Below, one piece after another: positions 15,529 through 21,941 of a stretch of 21,941 bases of DNA. Source of the stretch: CAZAFM01 sp964484395 (lineage in GTDB: Bacteria > Campylobacterota > Campylobacteria > Campylobacterales > CAZAFM01); the NCBI GenBank assembly GCA_964484395.1, contig CAZAFM010000034.1, positions 1 through 21,941 on the forward strand. The letters run 5' to 3'. Numbering within the stretch: the stretch's first letter is position 1; each line of letters starts with the position of its first letter. A program made the position numbers and the translations under genes. A model generated the notes under the pieces. That model ran no database searches. It was not told the origin of the DNA and saw only the letters and a program-made list of their open reading frames with translations.

Positions 15529-16296
15529 TCATAAAAACAACATAAGCTTATCAAAAAGGTCAAAAAAGTGCTTTTCAAAAACTATCATAAATCCTTGCAC
15601 TGTAAGTATCAAAATAATAAATGAAACCATAATCTTAAGAGGAAAACCAAAAACAAGAAGATTAAACTGAGGATTTGTTTTCATAATCATACCAAAAAGT
15701 ATGTCAGTCAACAGTATGAGCCCAACTACAGGAAAAGCAAGTGCAAAACCAAGTACAAAAATAGAAGTTGCTGCTTTTGTCATATATGGAACAACACTAG
15801 CATCAAACATAAATCCACCAAGTGGTACACTCTCAAAGCTCTTATTTAAAAAAAGAAGTATCATATGATCCATACCTTGAATAATCATAAAAAGCGTAGC
15901 AGTAAGAGTTAGTAACTGTCCTATAACAGTAGTATTAGTCCCTGCCATAGGGTCAAAAGTAGTAGCCATAGAAAACCCCATAGAAAAAGAGATAGTCTGA
16001 CCTGCAAAATGTATAATGGCAAAGGCTATTTGAAGAAAGATAGAAGCTAGAAAACCTAACATAATCTCCCCTAGAACCGCTACTATTAGACCAACAAAAG
16101 TGAAGTTGTATTCCACAGGAGGCAGGGTTGGCAAAAACATTAGACAGAGATAGAATGCAAGAGCTGTTTTTATACTAACAGGGAAGGATTGGTGACTAAA
16201 AAAAGGAAAAAAAGCAATAATCCCACTCATCCTTGCAAAAAGAAGCATAAACGCCACAACAGTATTGGGATTGGTTAGTTGCTCTATAAGCTCCAT
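15529..16296 (-). CDS. fliR: Flagellar export apparatus protein FliR
   Basis: 255 residues with about six hydrophobic spans, the normal length. Typical FliR segments include FARMSGIIAFFPFFS near the start, GEIMLGFLASIFLQIAFAIIHFAGQTISFSMGF in the middle, and LILLTDILFGMIMKTNPQFNLLVFGFPLKI. FliR is part of the FliPQR core through which flagellar subunits are exported in the inner membrane. The start codon lies inside the ABC ATPase gene with a 13-base overlap, so translation is probably coupled. No other flagellar gene is in the window. The same rpsB-tsf-ABC-fliR order is known to me from C. jejuni. Confidence 0.96.
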   Translation of the reverse strand: MELIEQLTNPNTVVAFMLLFARMSGIIAFFPFFSHQSFPVSIKTALAFYLCLMFLPTLPPVEYNFTFVGLIVAVLGEIMLGFLASIFLQIAFAIIHFAGQTISFSMGFSMATTFDPMAGTNTTVIGQLLTLTATLFMIIQGMDHMILLFLNKSFESVPLGGFMFDASVVPYMTKAATSIFVLGFALAFPVVGLILLTDILFGMIMKTNPQFNLLVFGFPLKIMVSFIILILTVQGFMIVFEKHFFDLFDKLMLFL

Positions 16297-16925
16297 GGCT
16301 TAGCTTGTTTTTCCTCAATCTTGTAGCAGAAGTCACACTTTTTAGCAAGCTCTATATCGTGTGTCGCAAAAACCATACAGGCACCTCTGTTTTTGATATA
16401 CTCACTCAGAGCATTCATTACATTTATAGCATTTTTTTTATCTAAATTTCCTGTAGGCTCATCAGCAAATATATATTTTGGTCTTTTTTGCAAAACTCTT
16501 GCTATAGAGACTCTCTGCCTCTGACCACCTGAGAGCTCACCTACTTGTTGCTCTATGACATCTCTTATGCCAAAAATATCTAATATCTCTTCATCTATTT
16601 TCTCATTTGATAGTTTTGCAGCTACTTCTAGGTTCTCTCTAGCACTAAAGCCACGAAAAAGATAGTGATCTTGAAATATTATTCCTATATCTTTTCGTCT
16701 TATTTGAAGGATTTGCTTATCGCTCAAAGAGTAGATATCTCTATCACCTAAGCTTACACTCCCACTTGTTGGCGCTAGAAAGGTAGAGAGGATATGCAGA
16801 AGTGTACTTTTGCCACTTCCGCTTACTCCTGTTATGGAGAGGGACTCTGTTGTGCTTACTTCTAAGTCAATAGAGTCTAGTACTGTATAATCATACTGTT
16901 TGCCGATAGAGACGGCTTTTATCAT
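16284..16925 (-). CDS. ABC transporter ATP-binding protein, LolD/FtsE-like, without a permease nearby
   Basis: 213 residues, one complete nucleotide-binding domain: Walker A GVSGSGKST (33-41), Q-loop Q85, signature LSGGQ (131-135), Walker B YIFADEP (151-157) and switch histidine H189. Size and RPKYIFADEPTGNLD place it in the LolD/MacB/FtsE group, whose members pair with membrane proteins for lipoprotein release or cell division rather than solute uptake. No permease is adjacent, so the partner is elsewhere or the ATPase acts alone. The start lies 1 base after the tsf stop and the end overlaps fliR by 13 bases. Confidence 0.9.
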   Translation of the reverse strand: MIKAVSIGKQYDYTVLDSIDLEVSTTESLSITGVSGSGKSTLLHILSTFLAPTSGSVSLGDRDIYSLSDKQILQIRRKDIGIIFQDHYLFRGFSARENLEVAAKLSNEKIDEEILDIFGIRDVIEQQVGELSGGQRQRVSIARVLQKRPKYIFADEPTGNLDKKNAINVMNALSEYIKNRGACMVFATHDIELAKKCDFCYKIEEKQAKPWSL

Positions 16926-16926
16926 A

Positions 16927-17847
16927 TTAGCTTAGCTGAGCCGCAACTTCACTTGCGAAATCACATGACTTTTTCTCAAGTCCTTCGCCAAGCTCAAACC
17001 TTACATATTCAACTACCTCAGCATCACCACCAGCAGCTTTTGCGGCTTCGCTAACTAGTTGCTTGATGCTCTTTTTATCATCTTTTACAAACTTCTGGTT
17101 TATTAGAGTATTCTCTTCAAAAAACTTCTTGATTTTTCCAGGAATGATTTTTTCAAGCATATTTTCAGGCTTACCTTCTTTTAGAAGTTGCTCTCTTGCT
17201 ACACTCTTTTCATTCTCTATCACATCCTCTGGGATTAGGCTCTCATTTAGAAATTTTGGTTTCATGGCAGCAGCATGCATTGCTACCTCTCTTAGGGTCT
17301 CAGATATAGCTTTTGCTACCTCATCACTACTACACTTTGCTCCTACAAGTACACCTACTTTGTTATTACTATGGACATATCCATTAATAACACAAGCCCC
17401 ATCGCAAGTGATGGTTTCAAATCTTCTAACAACAATGTTTTCTCCAATTTTGGAGATTTTTGTTTTTAGGAACTCTTCAAACTTCACACCATCTATATTT
17501 TTACTTAGCAGTGCTTCTGAGTCTTGTGCATCCTCACTGTGAATAAGGTTTGTTGTTTTATCACTAAACTCACCAAAAGCATCATTTTGGGATACAAAGT
17601 CAGTTTCGCAGTTTATCTCTGAGATGGTGGCTTTTTTACCACCATCATCTATTTGTATAGTTATCCTACCTTCACTAGCACTTCTATCAGCTTTTTTGGC
17701 TGCTTTTACCATACCAGTCTTTCTTAGATGCTCAACTGCTGCATCTATATCTCCCTTGGTTGCTACAAGTGCTTTTTTGCACTCCATCATTCCCGCATCG
17801 GTCATATCTCTTAGTTTTTTTACAAGTGCTGCAGTTACCTCAGCCAT
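16927..17847 (-). CDS. tsf: Translation elongation factor Ts
   Basis: 306 residues. The N-terminal UBA-like domain (AALVKKLRDMTDAGMMECKKAL) and the EF-Tu contact NCETDFVSQNDAF are intact, and the C-terminal core has SIKQLVSEAAKAAGG. It recharges EF-Tu by nucleotide exchange. Its ribosome site AAGGAG is formed by the last two codons of rpsB, and the ATG lies 3 bases after the rpsB stop, so the two are tightly coupled. Confidence 0.98.
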   Translation of the reverse strand: MAEVTAALVKKLRDMTDAGMMECKKALVATKGDIDAAVEHLRKTGMVKAAKKADRSASEGRITIQIDDGGKKATISEINCETDFVSQNDAFGEFSDKTTNLIHSEDAQDSEALLSKNIDGVKFEEFLKTKISKIGENIVVRRFETITCDGACVINGYVHSNNKVGVLVGAKCSSDEVAKAISETLREVAMHAAAMKPKFLNESLIPEDVIENEKSVAREQLLKEGKPENMLEKIIPGKIKKFFEENTLINQKFVKDDKKSIKQLVSEAAKAAGGDAEVVEYVRFELGEGLEKKSCDFASEVAAQLS

Positions 17848-17850
17848 ATA

Positions 17851-18678
17851 TTACTCCTTTGTCTCTTCTATTGTCTCTGGACTCTCTTGAATAGGCTCCT
17901 CTTCGCTCTCACTCATAGCCTCTTGAAGAACCTCTTTTTTCTCCTCTTCACTAGCTGGAACCATCTCTTCTTCACCCATCTCTTCTTCAGCATCTTGTGC
18001 TGCTAGCTCTTTTCCTTCTTTGATAGCCTCAGCCATCTCTTTGCAGAAAAGCTGAATAGATCTTATTGCATCATCATTTCCAGGGATTGGATAGTCTATT
18101 ACATCTGGGTCACAGTTCGTATCTAGTGGTGCTACTACTGGAATTCCTAGTTTTCTAGCTTCTGTTACTGCTATCTTCTCTTTTACAGCATCAACTACAA
18201 AAATCATATCAGGGGCTTTTTTCATATCCCTAATTCCACCTATGTACTTTTCTAGCTTCTCTTTTTTTCGCTCAAGCATTAGCTTCTCTTTTTTTGTTAG
18301 CAAATCACTCTGTCCGCTTTCAAACATCTCTTCTATAACCTCAAGTTTTCTAATAGACTTCTTGATTGTTGAGAAGTTTGTCATCATACCACCTAACCAT
18401 CTGTAGTTGACATAAGGTGCATTTACAGAGCTTGCGTACTCTTTTATTGCTTCACTTGCTTGTTTTTTTGTACCTACAAAAAGGACTGTTTTTCCCTCTT
18501 GTGCTGCATCTCTTACTATGTTGTATGTATATCTAAAAAATCTCAAAGTCTTTTGAAGATCGATGATGTAGATGTTTTTTCTTACACCAAATATGTACTT
18601 TTTGACTTTTGGATTCCATCTTCTTGTCTGATGTCCGAAGTGTACCCCGCACTCAAGCAGGTCTTTCATTGTTACCAT
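17851..18678 (-). CDS. rpsB: 30S ribosomal protein S2
   Basis: 275 residues. The core (1-~230) is standard: LLECGVHFGHQTRRWNPKVKKYI, LFVGTKKQA, YVNYRWLGGMMTNF, and VVAPLDTNCDPDVIDYPIPGNDDAIRSIQLF. A further ~45 residues at the C-terminus are rich in glutamate (AEEEMGEEEMVPASEEEKKE and on), longer than E. coli S2. Two in-frame ATGs begin the gene. The first has AAGGAGC 8 bases upstream and is preferred; the second (MKDLLE, codon 4) matches the usual S2 start. A structured leader lies upstream (18712-18778). Confidence 0.98.
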   Translation of the reverse strand: MVTMKDLLECGVHFGHQTRRWNPKVKKYIFGVRKNIYIIDLQKTLRFFRYTYNIVRDAAQEGKTVLFVGTKKQASEAIKEYASSVNAPYVNYRWLGGMMTNFSTIKKSIRKLEVIEEMFESGQSDLLTKKEKLMLERKKEKLEKYIGGIRDMKKAPDMIFVVDAVKEKIAVTEARKLGIPVVAPLDTNCDPDVIDYPIPGNDDAIRSIQLFCKEMAEAIKEGKELAAQDAEEEMGEEEMVPASEEEKKEVLQEAMSESEEEPIQESPETIEETKE

Positions 18679-18711
18679 TTATATGCTCCTTGTGTTTTTT
18701 GTTTTGGTTTA

Positions 18712-18778
18712 GCCTCCACGCCCATCAACGACTTATTAGTCGCAACCACTCAAGGATTGGCGTGTGAGAAATGGAAGC
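18712..18778 (-). ncRNA. Putative structured rpsB leader (autoregulatory element)
   Basis: On the minus strand a branched fold is visible in the 127-base bcp-rpsB gap. The outer helix is GCTTC (18778-18774) with GAGGC (18716-18712), including one wobble. Inside, CACGCC (18764-18759) pairs with GGCGTG (18722-18717), AATC (18758-18755) with GGTT (18747-18744, one wobble), and CGACT with AGTCG around an AATA tetraloop (18742-18729). It ends 33 bases before the rpsB start. S2 represses its own mRNA in gammaproteobacteria through a leader; an equivalent here is inference. Confidence 0.5.
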
Positions 18779-18805
18779 GCGATTGTGCCATAATGTAGTT
18801 TAAAT

Positions 18806-19258
18806 CTAGCTTTGAAGTTCTTGGAGCTTCTCTTTTACCTCTTGTACATGACCTTTGACTTTTACATTTTTCCACTCTGCAACAATCTCTCCATCTGGAT
18901 TTATGACAAAAGTGCTTCTAATAGTCCCCTCAACCTCTTTACCATACATCTTCTTTAGCCCCCATGCATTGTAGGCTTTTAACACCTCTTTTTCTGGGTC
19001 ACTTAGGAGGGTTATTTTTAGGTCTTTTTTGGTTTGAAAGTTTTTGTGGGATTTTACAGAGTCTTTACTGACACCTATGATATTTGCATCTAGCTCTCTA
19101 AAGGCATCTATCTCACTACTAAATTCACAAGCCTCCGTAGTGCACCCTGGCGTATTGTCCTTTGGGTAGAAGTACAATACAACCCATGAACCCCTATAAT
19201 CTTTCAAGCTAGTCTCTATCCCATCTTGGTTTTGAAGTCTAAAATCAACTGCTTTCAT
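18806..19258 (-). CDS. bcp: Thiol peroxidase/peroxiredoxin of the BCP (PrxQ) type
   Basis: 150 residues. Thioredoxin-fold peroxiredoxin with GSWVVLYFYPKDNTPGCTTEACEF holding both the peroxidatic cysteine and, five residues later, the resolving cysteine of atypical 2-Cys BCP enzymes; the catalytic threonine and arginine (GTIRSTFVINPDG) are present. It reduces hydrogen and organic peroxides with thioredoxin in the cytosol, fitting a microaerophile. Start: the frame is open to 19294, but ATG at 19258 has GAAGGAG 5 bases upstream and starts the conserved protein (MKAVDF), while the longer form overlaps tolC. The gap to the tolC stop is 11 bases, so the two are likely cotranscribed. Confidence 0.94.
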   Translation of the reverse strand: MKAVDFRLQNQDGIETSLKDYRGSWVVLYFYPKDNTPGCTTEACEFSSEIDAFRELDANIIGVSKDSVKSHKNFQTKKDLKITLLSDPEKEVLKAYNAWGLKKMYGKEVEGTIRSTFVINPDGEIVAEWKNVKVKGHVQEVKEKLQELQS

Positions 19259-19269
19259 ATCTCTCCTTC

Positions 19270-21171
19270 TTATGTTTTTATGATTTTGTACCACTCATCG
19301 TTTTGGGAGATTATATTAAATTTTTCTCCTCTTTTTACTGTTGTAACTATGTTGTTGTGTGTTATCTCTGGACTCTTTCTTAGATTGGCTCTGTTTACAT
19401 ATACAGCTACTACACCTTGGTTTGGGTTGTTTTTATCTCTATATGCCCCTACTGTGCTTTTATGTATAAATAGATAATTTTGATGATTAGGAGCTATGTT
19501 TAGCTTTGTAGAACTACTCTGTACACTCTCTTTTGGCTTTGTTACCCTATACCATTCACCCTTCTTTGAGATGATGATAAAAACATCACCTCTTGAAGCT
19601 TTACCTATTATGTTTCCTTTTTTGATATGTGGGGTTTTTCTCATATTTGCTACATTGACACTTATGACCGCTCTATTTGGAGCATCAGTATTCTCACCCT
19701 CCCATATATCAATGACACTTTGATGAAGATAGAATGAGTTACTATCATTTATAAGGCTATTGTCATCTTTTAGTTCTGTATCTTCATCTATGTTGTCAAA
19801 ATAATCTATTAGCTTGTTTTTATAAGATAGTAGCTTGAAGTAGTCTAGAGTTCTGTTTTTTAGGTATCTTAGTCTATCTAGCTTGATGTTGCTAAGCTCT
19901 TTTTGAGCGATAAGAAGTATCTCTAGGTCTTGAGTTGATAGACGAAATCTATCCCAATAAGCTTGAACCATCTCCTCCCTTGAAGCTAACTCAGTTTCTG
20001 AGTTTTGTAGTGTTTCATCTAGTGTCACTATGGAGTTATATAGTTGCTCTAGGTCCCACTTTATCTTTTTTCTCTCTTGTTCGGCTTTGTATATAGCTTC
20101 TGAGAGCTCGCTTTGTATTCTTGATATTTTTGACTCTCTAGCAAACCCATCAAATATCTTATAAGTTAGCTCTACTCCTACACTAGAATCAACCTTATGC
20201 CCTTCACCCCCTCCAAAAGACTTTGATTCAGTGTAGTCTGTTACTAAATCGACTTTTGGGTAGTATGACCCTCGGGCTGCTTGAAGCTCTTTCTGCTTAC
20301 TTTTGATAGTCTCTTGGAGTGATTTTAGTGATGGGTTATTTGCAAGAACCTCCTCTAGCTCATCTTCAAAGCTTTTTAGTTTGAGAGGAAATTTGGTTTG
20401 ATATGGAGTATTATCAAGTGCATCTAGGTTTGTGATATACTCAAAATAGTTTGCGGAATCTATGAGTTTTGATTTTGATGTGACAAGTGTTTTGTTAGCA
20501 TCTGAGTAGCTAGCTACTATAGAGCTCTCTTCTGCATTTGAGGCAGCCCCACTTTTGACCTTTATCTGTACATTTTCTAGGATTTTGTCTAGCTCTTTTA
20601 GGTTACTGATATTAATATTTACAGCCTGAGAGTCAAACACCACTCCAAGATAGGCTTCTGCGACACTTTGTGATTGCTCCATCACTTTTGTACTGTGCTT
20701 GTTTTTTTCTGAGTATTTTAGTCTTTGGAACCTATCAACACTGTTTGAGCGAATACCCCCATCAAAAACAGTCTGCCTTATCTCAGTACCATAATTGTGC
20801 TCTTCATAGTAGTTTGGACCCCCATTATCTGGATGTTCCATTTTGTTTTTGTAGCCCGCATCAGCGTTTATTTGCGGATAGTATGCGCTTCTAGCCTCAT
20901 CCTCTCTATGCCCCATCTGTATGACTTTCTCGCTTGATTGTTTTAGGACGAAGTCACTCTTGTTTGATAGCTCTATTGCTTCTTTTAGGGAGATTTTGCT
21001 TCTTTTTTTCTTATTGTCCATATCTTTGTAGGGGGTTTTACCTTTGTTTATAGCAAATATAGCACTATCTATTAGCTCTCTCTCCTCCTCTATTTCTGAA
21101 TCTTCTGAGGATAGATTGTGTGCAAACAAACAAGATATGATAAAAAAAGCAATAAGAAGTTTTTTTCTCAC
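19270..21171 (-). CDS. TolC-family outer membrane channel with two C-terminal SH3-like repeats
   Basis: 633 residues. A signal peptide (1-~18, KKLLIAFFIISCLFA) is followed by two OEP repeats (about 60-450). Each begins with the typical helix-turn pattern (SAYYPQINADAGY, GSYYPKVDLVTDY) and has a beta-barrel strand with FDGG or FDGF. Unusually, the protein continues with a tandem duplication of ~70 residues. Each copy has an LH/IH-containing linker and a bacterial SH3 domain (501-546 and 586-633: NVANMRKTP...GEWYRVTKP and NRANLRKSP...DEWYKIIKT). TolC proteins form the outer-membrane exit of type I secretion and efflux. Start: ATG at 21177 overlaps the AAGGA site, while GTG at 21171 is 5 bases from it and gives a cleaner signal peptide. 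Divergent from the surface-protein gene at 21347. Confidence 0.9.
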   Translation of the reverse strand: MRKKLLIAFFIISCLFAHNLSSEDSEIEEERELIDSAIFAINKGKTPYKDMDNKKKRSKISLKEAIELSNKSDFVLKQSSEKVIQMGHREDEARSAYYPQINADAGYKNKMEHPDNGGPNYYEEHNYGTEIRQTVFDGGIRSNSVDRFQRLKYSEKNKHSTKVMEQSQSVAEAYLGVVFDSQAVNINISNLKELDKILENVQIKVKSGAASNAEESSIVASYSDANKTLVTSKSKLIDSANYFEYITNLDALDNTPYQTKFPLKLKSFEDELEEVLANNPSLKSLQETIKSKQKELQAARGSYYPKVDLVTDYTESKSFGGGEGHKVDSSVGVELTYKIFDGFARESKISRIQSELSEAIYKAEQERKKIKWDLEQLYNSIVTLDETLQNSETELASREEMVQAYWDRFRLSTQDLEILLIAQKELSNIKLDRLRYLKNRTLDYFKLLSYKNKLIDYFDNIDEDTELKDDNSLINDSNSFYLHQSVIDIWEGENTDAPNRAVISVNVANMRKTPHIKKGNIIGKASRGDVFIIISKKGEWYRVTKPKESVQSSSTKLNIAPNHQNYLFIHKSTVGAYRDKNNPNQGVVAVYVNRANLRKSPEITHNNIVTTVKRGEKFNIISQNDEWYKIIKT

Positions 21172-21192
21172 ACACATCCTTGATTTAAGGTT

Positions 21193-21198
21193 TTTATA
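21193..21198 (-). promoter_or_regulatory. Putative -10 box of the tolC-bcp unit
   Basis: TATAAA on the minus strand, preceded by GTGACAA, lies about 22 bases upstream of the preferred GTG start. No -35 hexamer at proper spacing is evident. Confidence 0.35.
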
Positions 21199-21284
21199 TT
21201 GTCACTTTTTTTAGAAATTTAGCTAGTTGTAAGCTAAGATTTGATATTTTATCCATAGTGAATTAGGAAAGCCTCGTGCTTTAT

Positions 21285-21324
21285 GTTGTTTTGACTATAA
21301 GCAACAACTATGCCACAGCGTGGC
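21285..21324 (+). promoter_or_regulatory. Tandem inverted repeats upstream of the surface-protein gene
   Basis: GTTGTT (21285-21290) and AACAAC (21303-21308) flank a possible -10 box TATAAG (21296-21301). Immediately after, GCCAC (21312-21316) and GTGGC (21320-21324) form a second hairpin. A perfect TATAAT (21328-21333) follows but is only 13 bases from the ATG, so using it would give an almost leaderless mRNA. The repeats may be operators or mRNA hairpins next to the ribosome site. Confidence 0.4.
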
Positions 21325-21346
21325 GCATATAATTTAAGGATACAGT

Positions 21347-21941
21347 ATGGCTGAGAATCCAAAAAAATCATCAGTAAGCTATGAGGACAAGAAGGTTCTT
21401 CTTAGCGCACCTCCAGGTACAGGTGAGAACACAAATGTTTTTTCAAGACCGGGTGACAAAATAGAGTTTGGCTTTGATATTTCAGAAGCCAAATACCGTC
21501 TTGTAGGTGGTGATGTTGTTCTTGAGCTACCTAATGAGTCGTTTTTGACATTTGTAAATATGGGGATAATGGCTTTTAGTGAAAACGCCCCTGAATTTGT
21601 ACTCCCAGGTGGTATGACTATCGCCTCTACAGCTATTTTGAACAAAATCTCAGACATATCAGAAGTCCCTACAGATGGGATTATCACAAACAACACTGCT
21701 GCCATATTGTCTGTTGATGAGCTTGCCAACCAAGAAGACTTAGTATCAAAAGACGACTACGACCAACTCCAACAAGCAAACCAAGAGGCTCAAGAAAAGC
21801 TCCAAGAAGTGATGGAGATGATGCACAGTAAAGCTAGTATGAGCCAGTCGCTACAAGATGAAGAGCCTCAAGAGCTACAATCAGTCTCCCAGAAACTAGA
21901 AGATAATGAGATGATAGGAAGGTTCACCGAAGAGCCACCTG
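21347..21941 (+). CDS. N-terminus of a probable large type I-secreted surface protein (cut by window edge)
   Basis: 198 codons are visible and the frame is open at the edge. There is no signal peptide (MAENPKKSSVSYEDKK). Residues ~15-95 form a beta-rich domain with NVFSRPGDKIEFGFDISEA, GGDVVLELPNES and PEFVLPGGMTIAS. This resembles the N-terminal domains of giant VCBS/RTX adhesins in which a predicted beta-domain precedes long repeats. A glutamine- and glutamate-rich coiled-coil-like stretch follows (about 138-165). Absence of a signal peptide and divergence from a TolC gene point to type I secretion with a C-terminal signal outside the window. AAGGA lies 6 bases before the ATG. Adhesin identity is inference; the repeats are not visible. 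Confidence 0.6.
   Translation, partial: MAENPKKSSVSYEDKKVLLSAPPGTGENTNVFSRPGDKIEFGFDISEAKYRLVGGDVVLELPNESFLTFVNMGIMAFSENAPEFVLPGGMTIASTAILNKISDISEVPTDGIITNNTAAILSVDELANQEDLVSKDDYDQLQQANQEAQEKLQEVMEMMHSKASMSQSLQDEEPQELQSVSQKLEDNEMIGRFTEEPP

Noticed and set aside
18767..18792. Sigma-54-like GGCAC...GC upstream of rpsB
   Set aside because: The GC falls one base out of the required GG-N10-GC spacing, and rpsB is not an expected sigma-54 gene.
19259..19294. Longer Bcp form starting at 19294
   Set aside because: Overlaps the tolC 3' end, lacks a ribosome site, and the conserved protein starts at 19258 after GAAGGAG.
21240..21346. Cyclic-di-GMP or fluoride riboswitch before the surface-protein gene
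   Set aside because: None of the conserved riboswitch core sequences is present; only simple hairpins are seen.

Overview
The window looks like core chromosome of a low-GC Campylobacterota (epsilonproteobacterium), probably a free-living microaerophile of the Sulfurimonas/Sulfurovum type; the genus is not resolved. The evidence is the ccoNOQP operon followed by a DUF4006 gene and FixH, an argS-tatA-gmk-acidic protein-fliR-ABC-tsf-rpsB gene order that I recall from Campylobacter jejuni and, in part, Helicobacter pylori, a NucT-like nuclease, and codon use rich in AGA, CTA and ATA. There are no insertion sequences, integrases, phage genes or CRISPR arrays.

Layout. 1-52 is the 3' part of tRNA-Asn. 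178-609 encodes an ADP-ribose-type Nudix hydrolase. 632-963 is a four-gene tRNA operon on the minus strand (Lys-Glu-Val-Asp) with a textbook sigma-70 promoter at 990-1018. A CinA/PncC protein (minus) diverges from a polyphosphate kinase 2 (plus), which is followed by ileS. 6010-10690 is the cbb3 oxidase operon: ccoN, ccoO, ccoQ, ccoP, DUF4006, an unannotated 33-residue membrane peptide, a TPM-like protein and FixH. 10700-14770 (minus) is acidic protein, gmk, tatA, argS in transcription order. A divergent secreted phospholipase D-family nuclease sits at 14859. 15529-18678 (minus) is rpsB, tsf, an orphan ABC ATPase and fliR, nearly all overlapping or abutting. Upstream on the same strand are bcp and a TolC homologue with two C-terminal SH3-like repeats. 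Divergent from tolC, and cut by the window edge, is the N-terminus of a leaderless, probably type I-secreted large surface protein.

How it fits together. The centre is a respiratory module (cbb3 oxidase and its assembly or accessory proteins). On either side are translation genes (tRNAs, ileS, argS, tsf, rpsB) interleaved with envelope and motility functions (TatA, FliR, a LolD-like ATPase). The right end pairs an outer-membrane export channel with a probable export substrate.

The most interesting signals are not the gene products. They are (a) two terminator-like hairpins inside coding sequences just downstream of ccoP, (b) a multi-helix leader in front of rpsB, (c) a GC-rich hairpin-dense island between the nuclease and fliR, (d) a palindrome over the divergent nuclease/acidic-protein promoters, (e) the TolC-SH3 fusion beside the surface protein, and (f) a degenerate-receiver plus long acidic-tail protein and a CinA with an eroded N-terminal domain. 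All hairpins were read by eye; no folding energies were computed.
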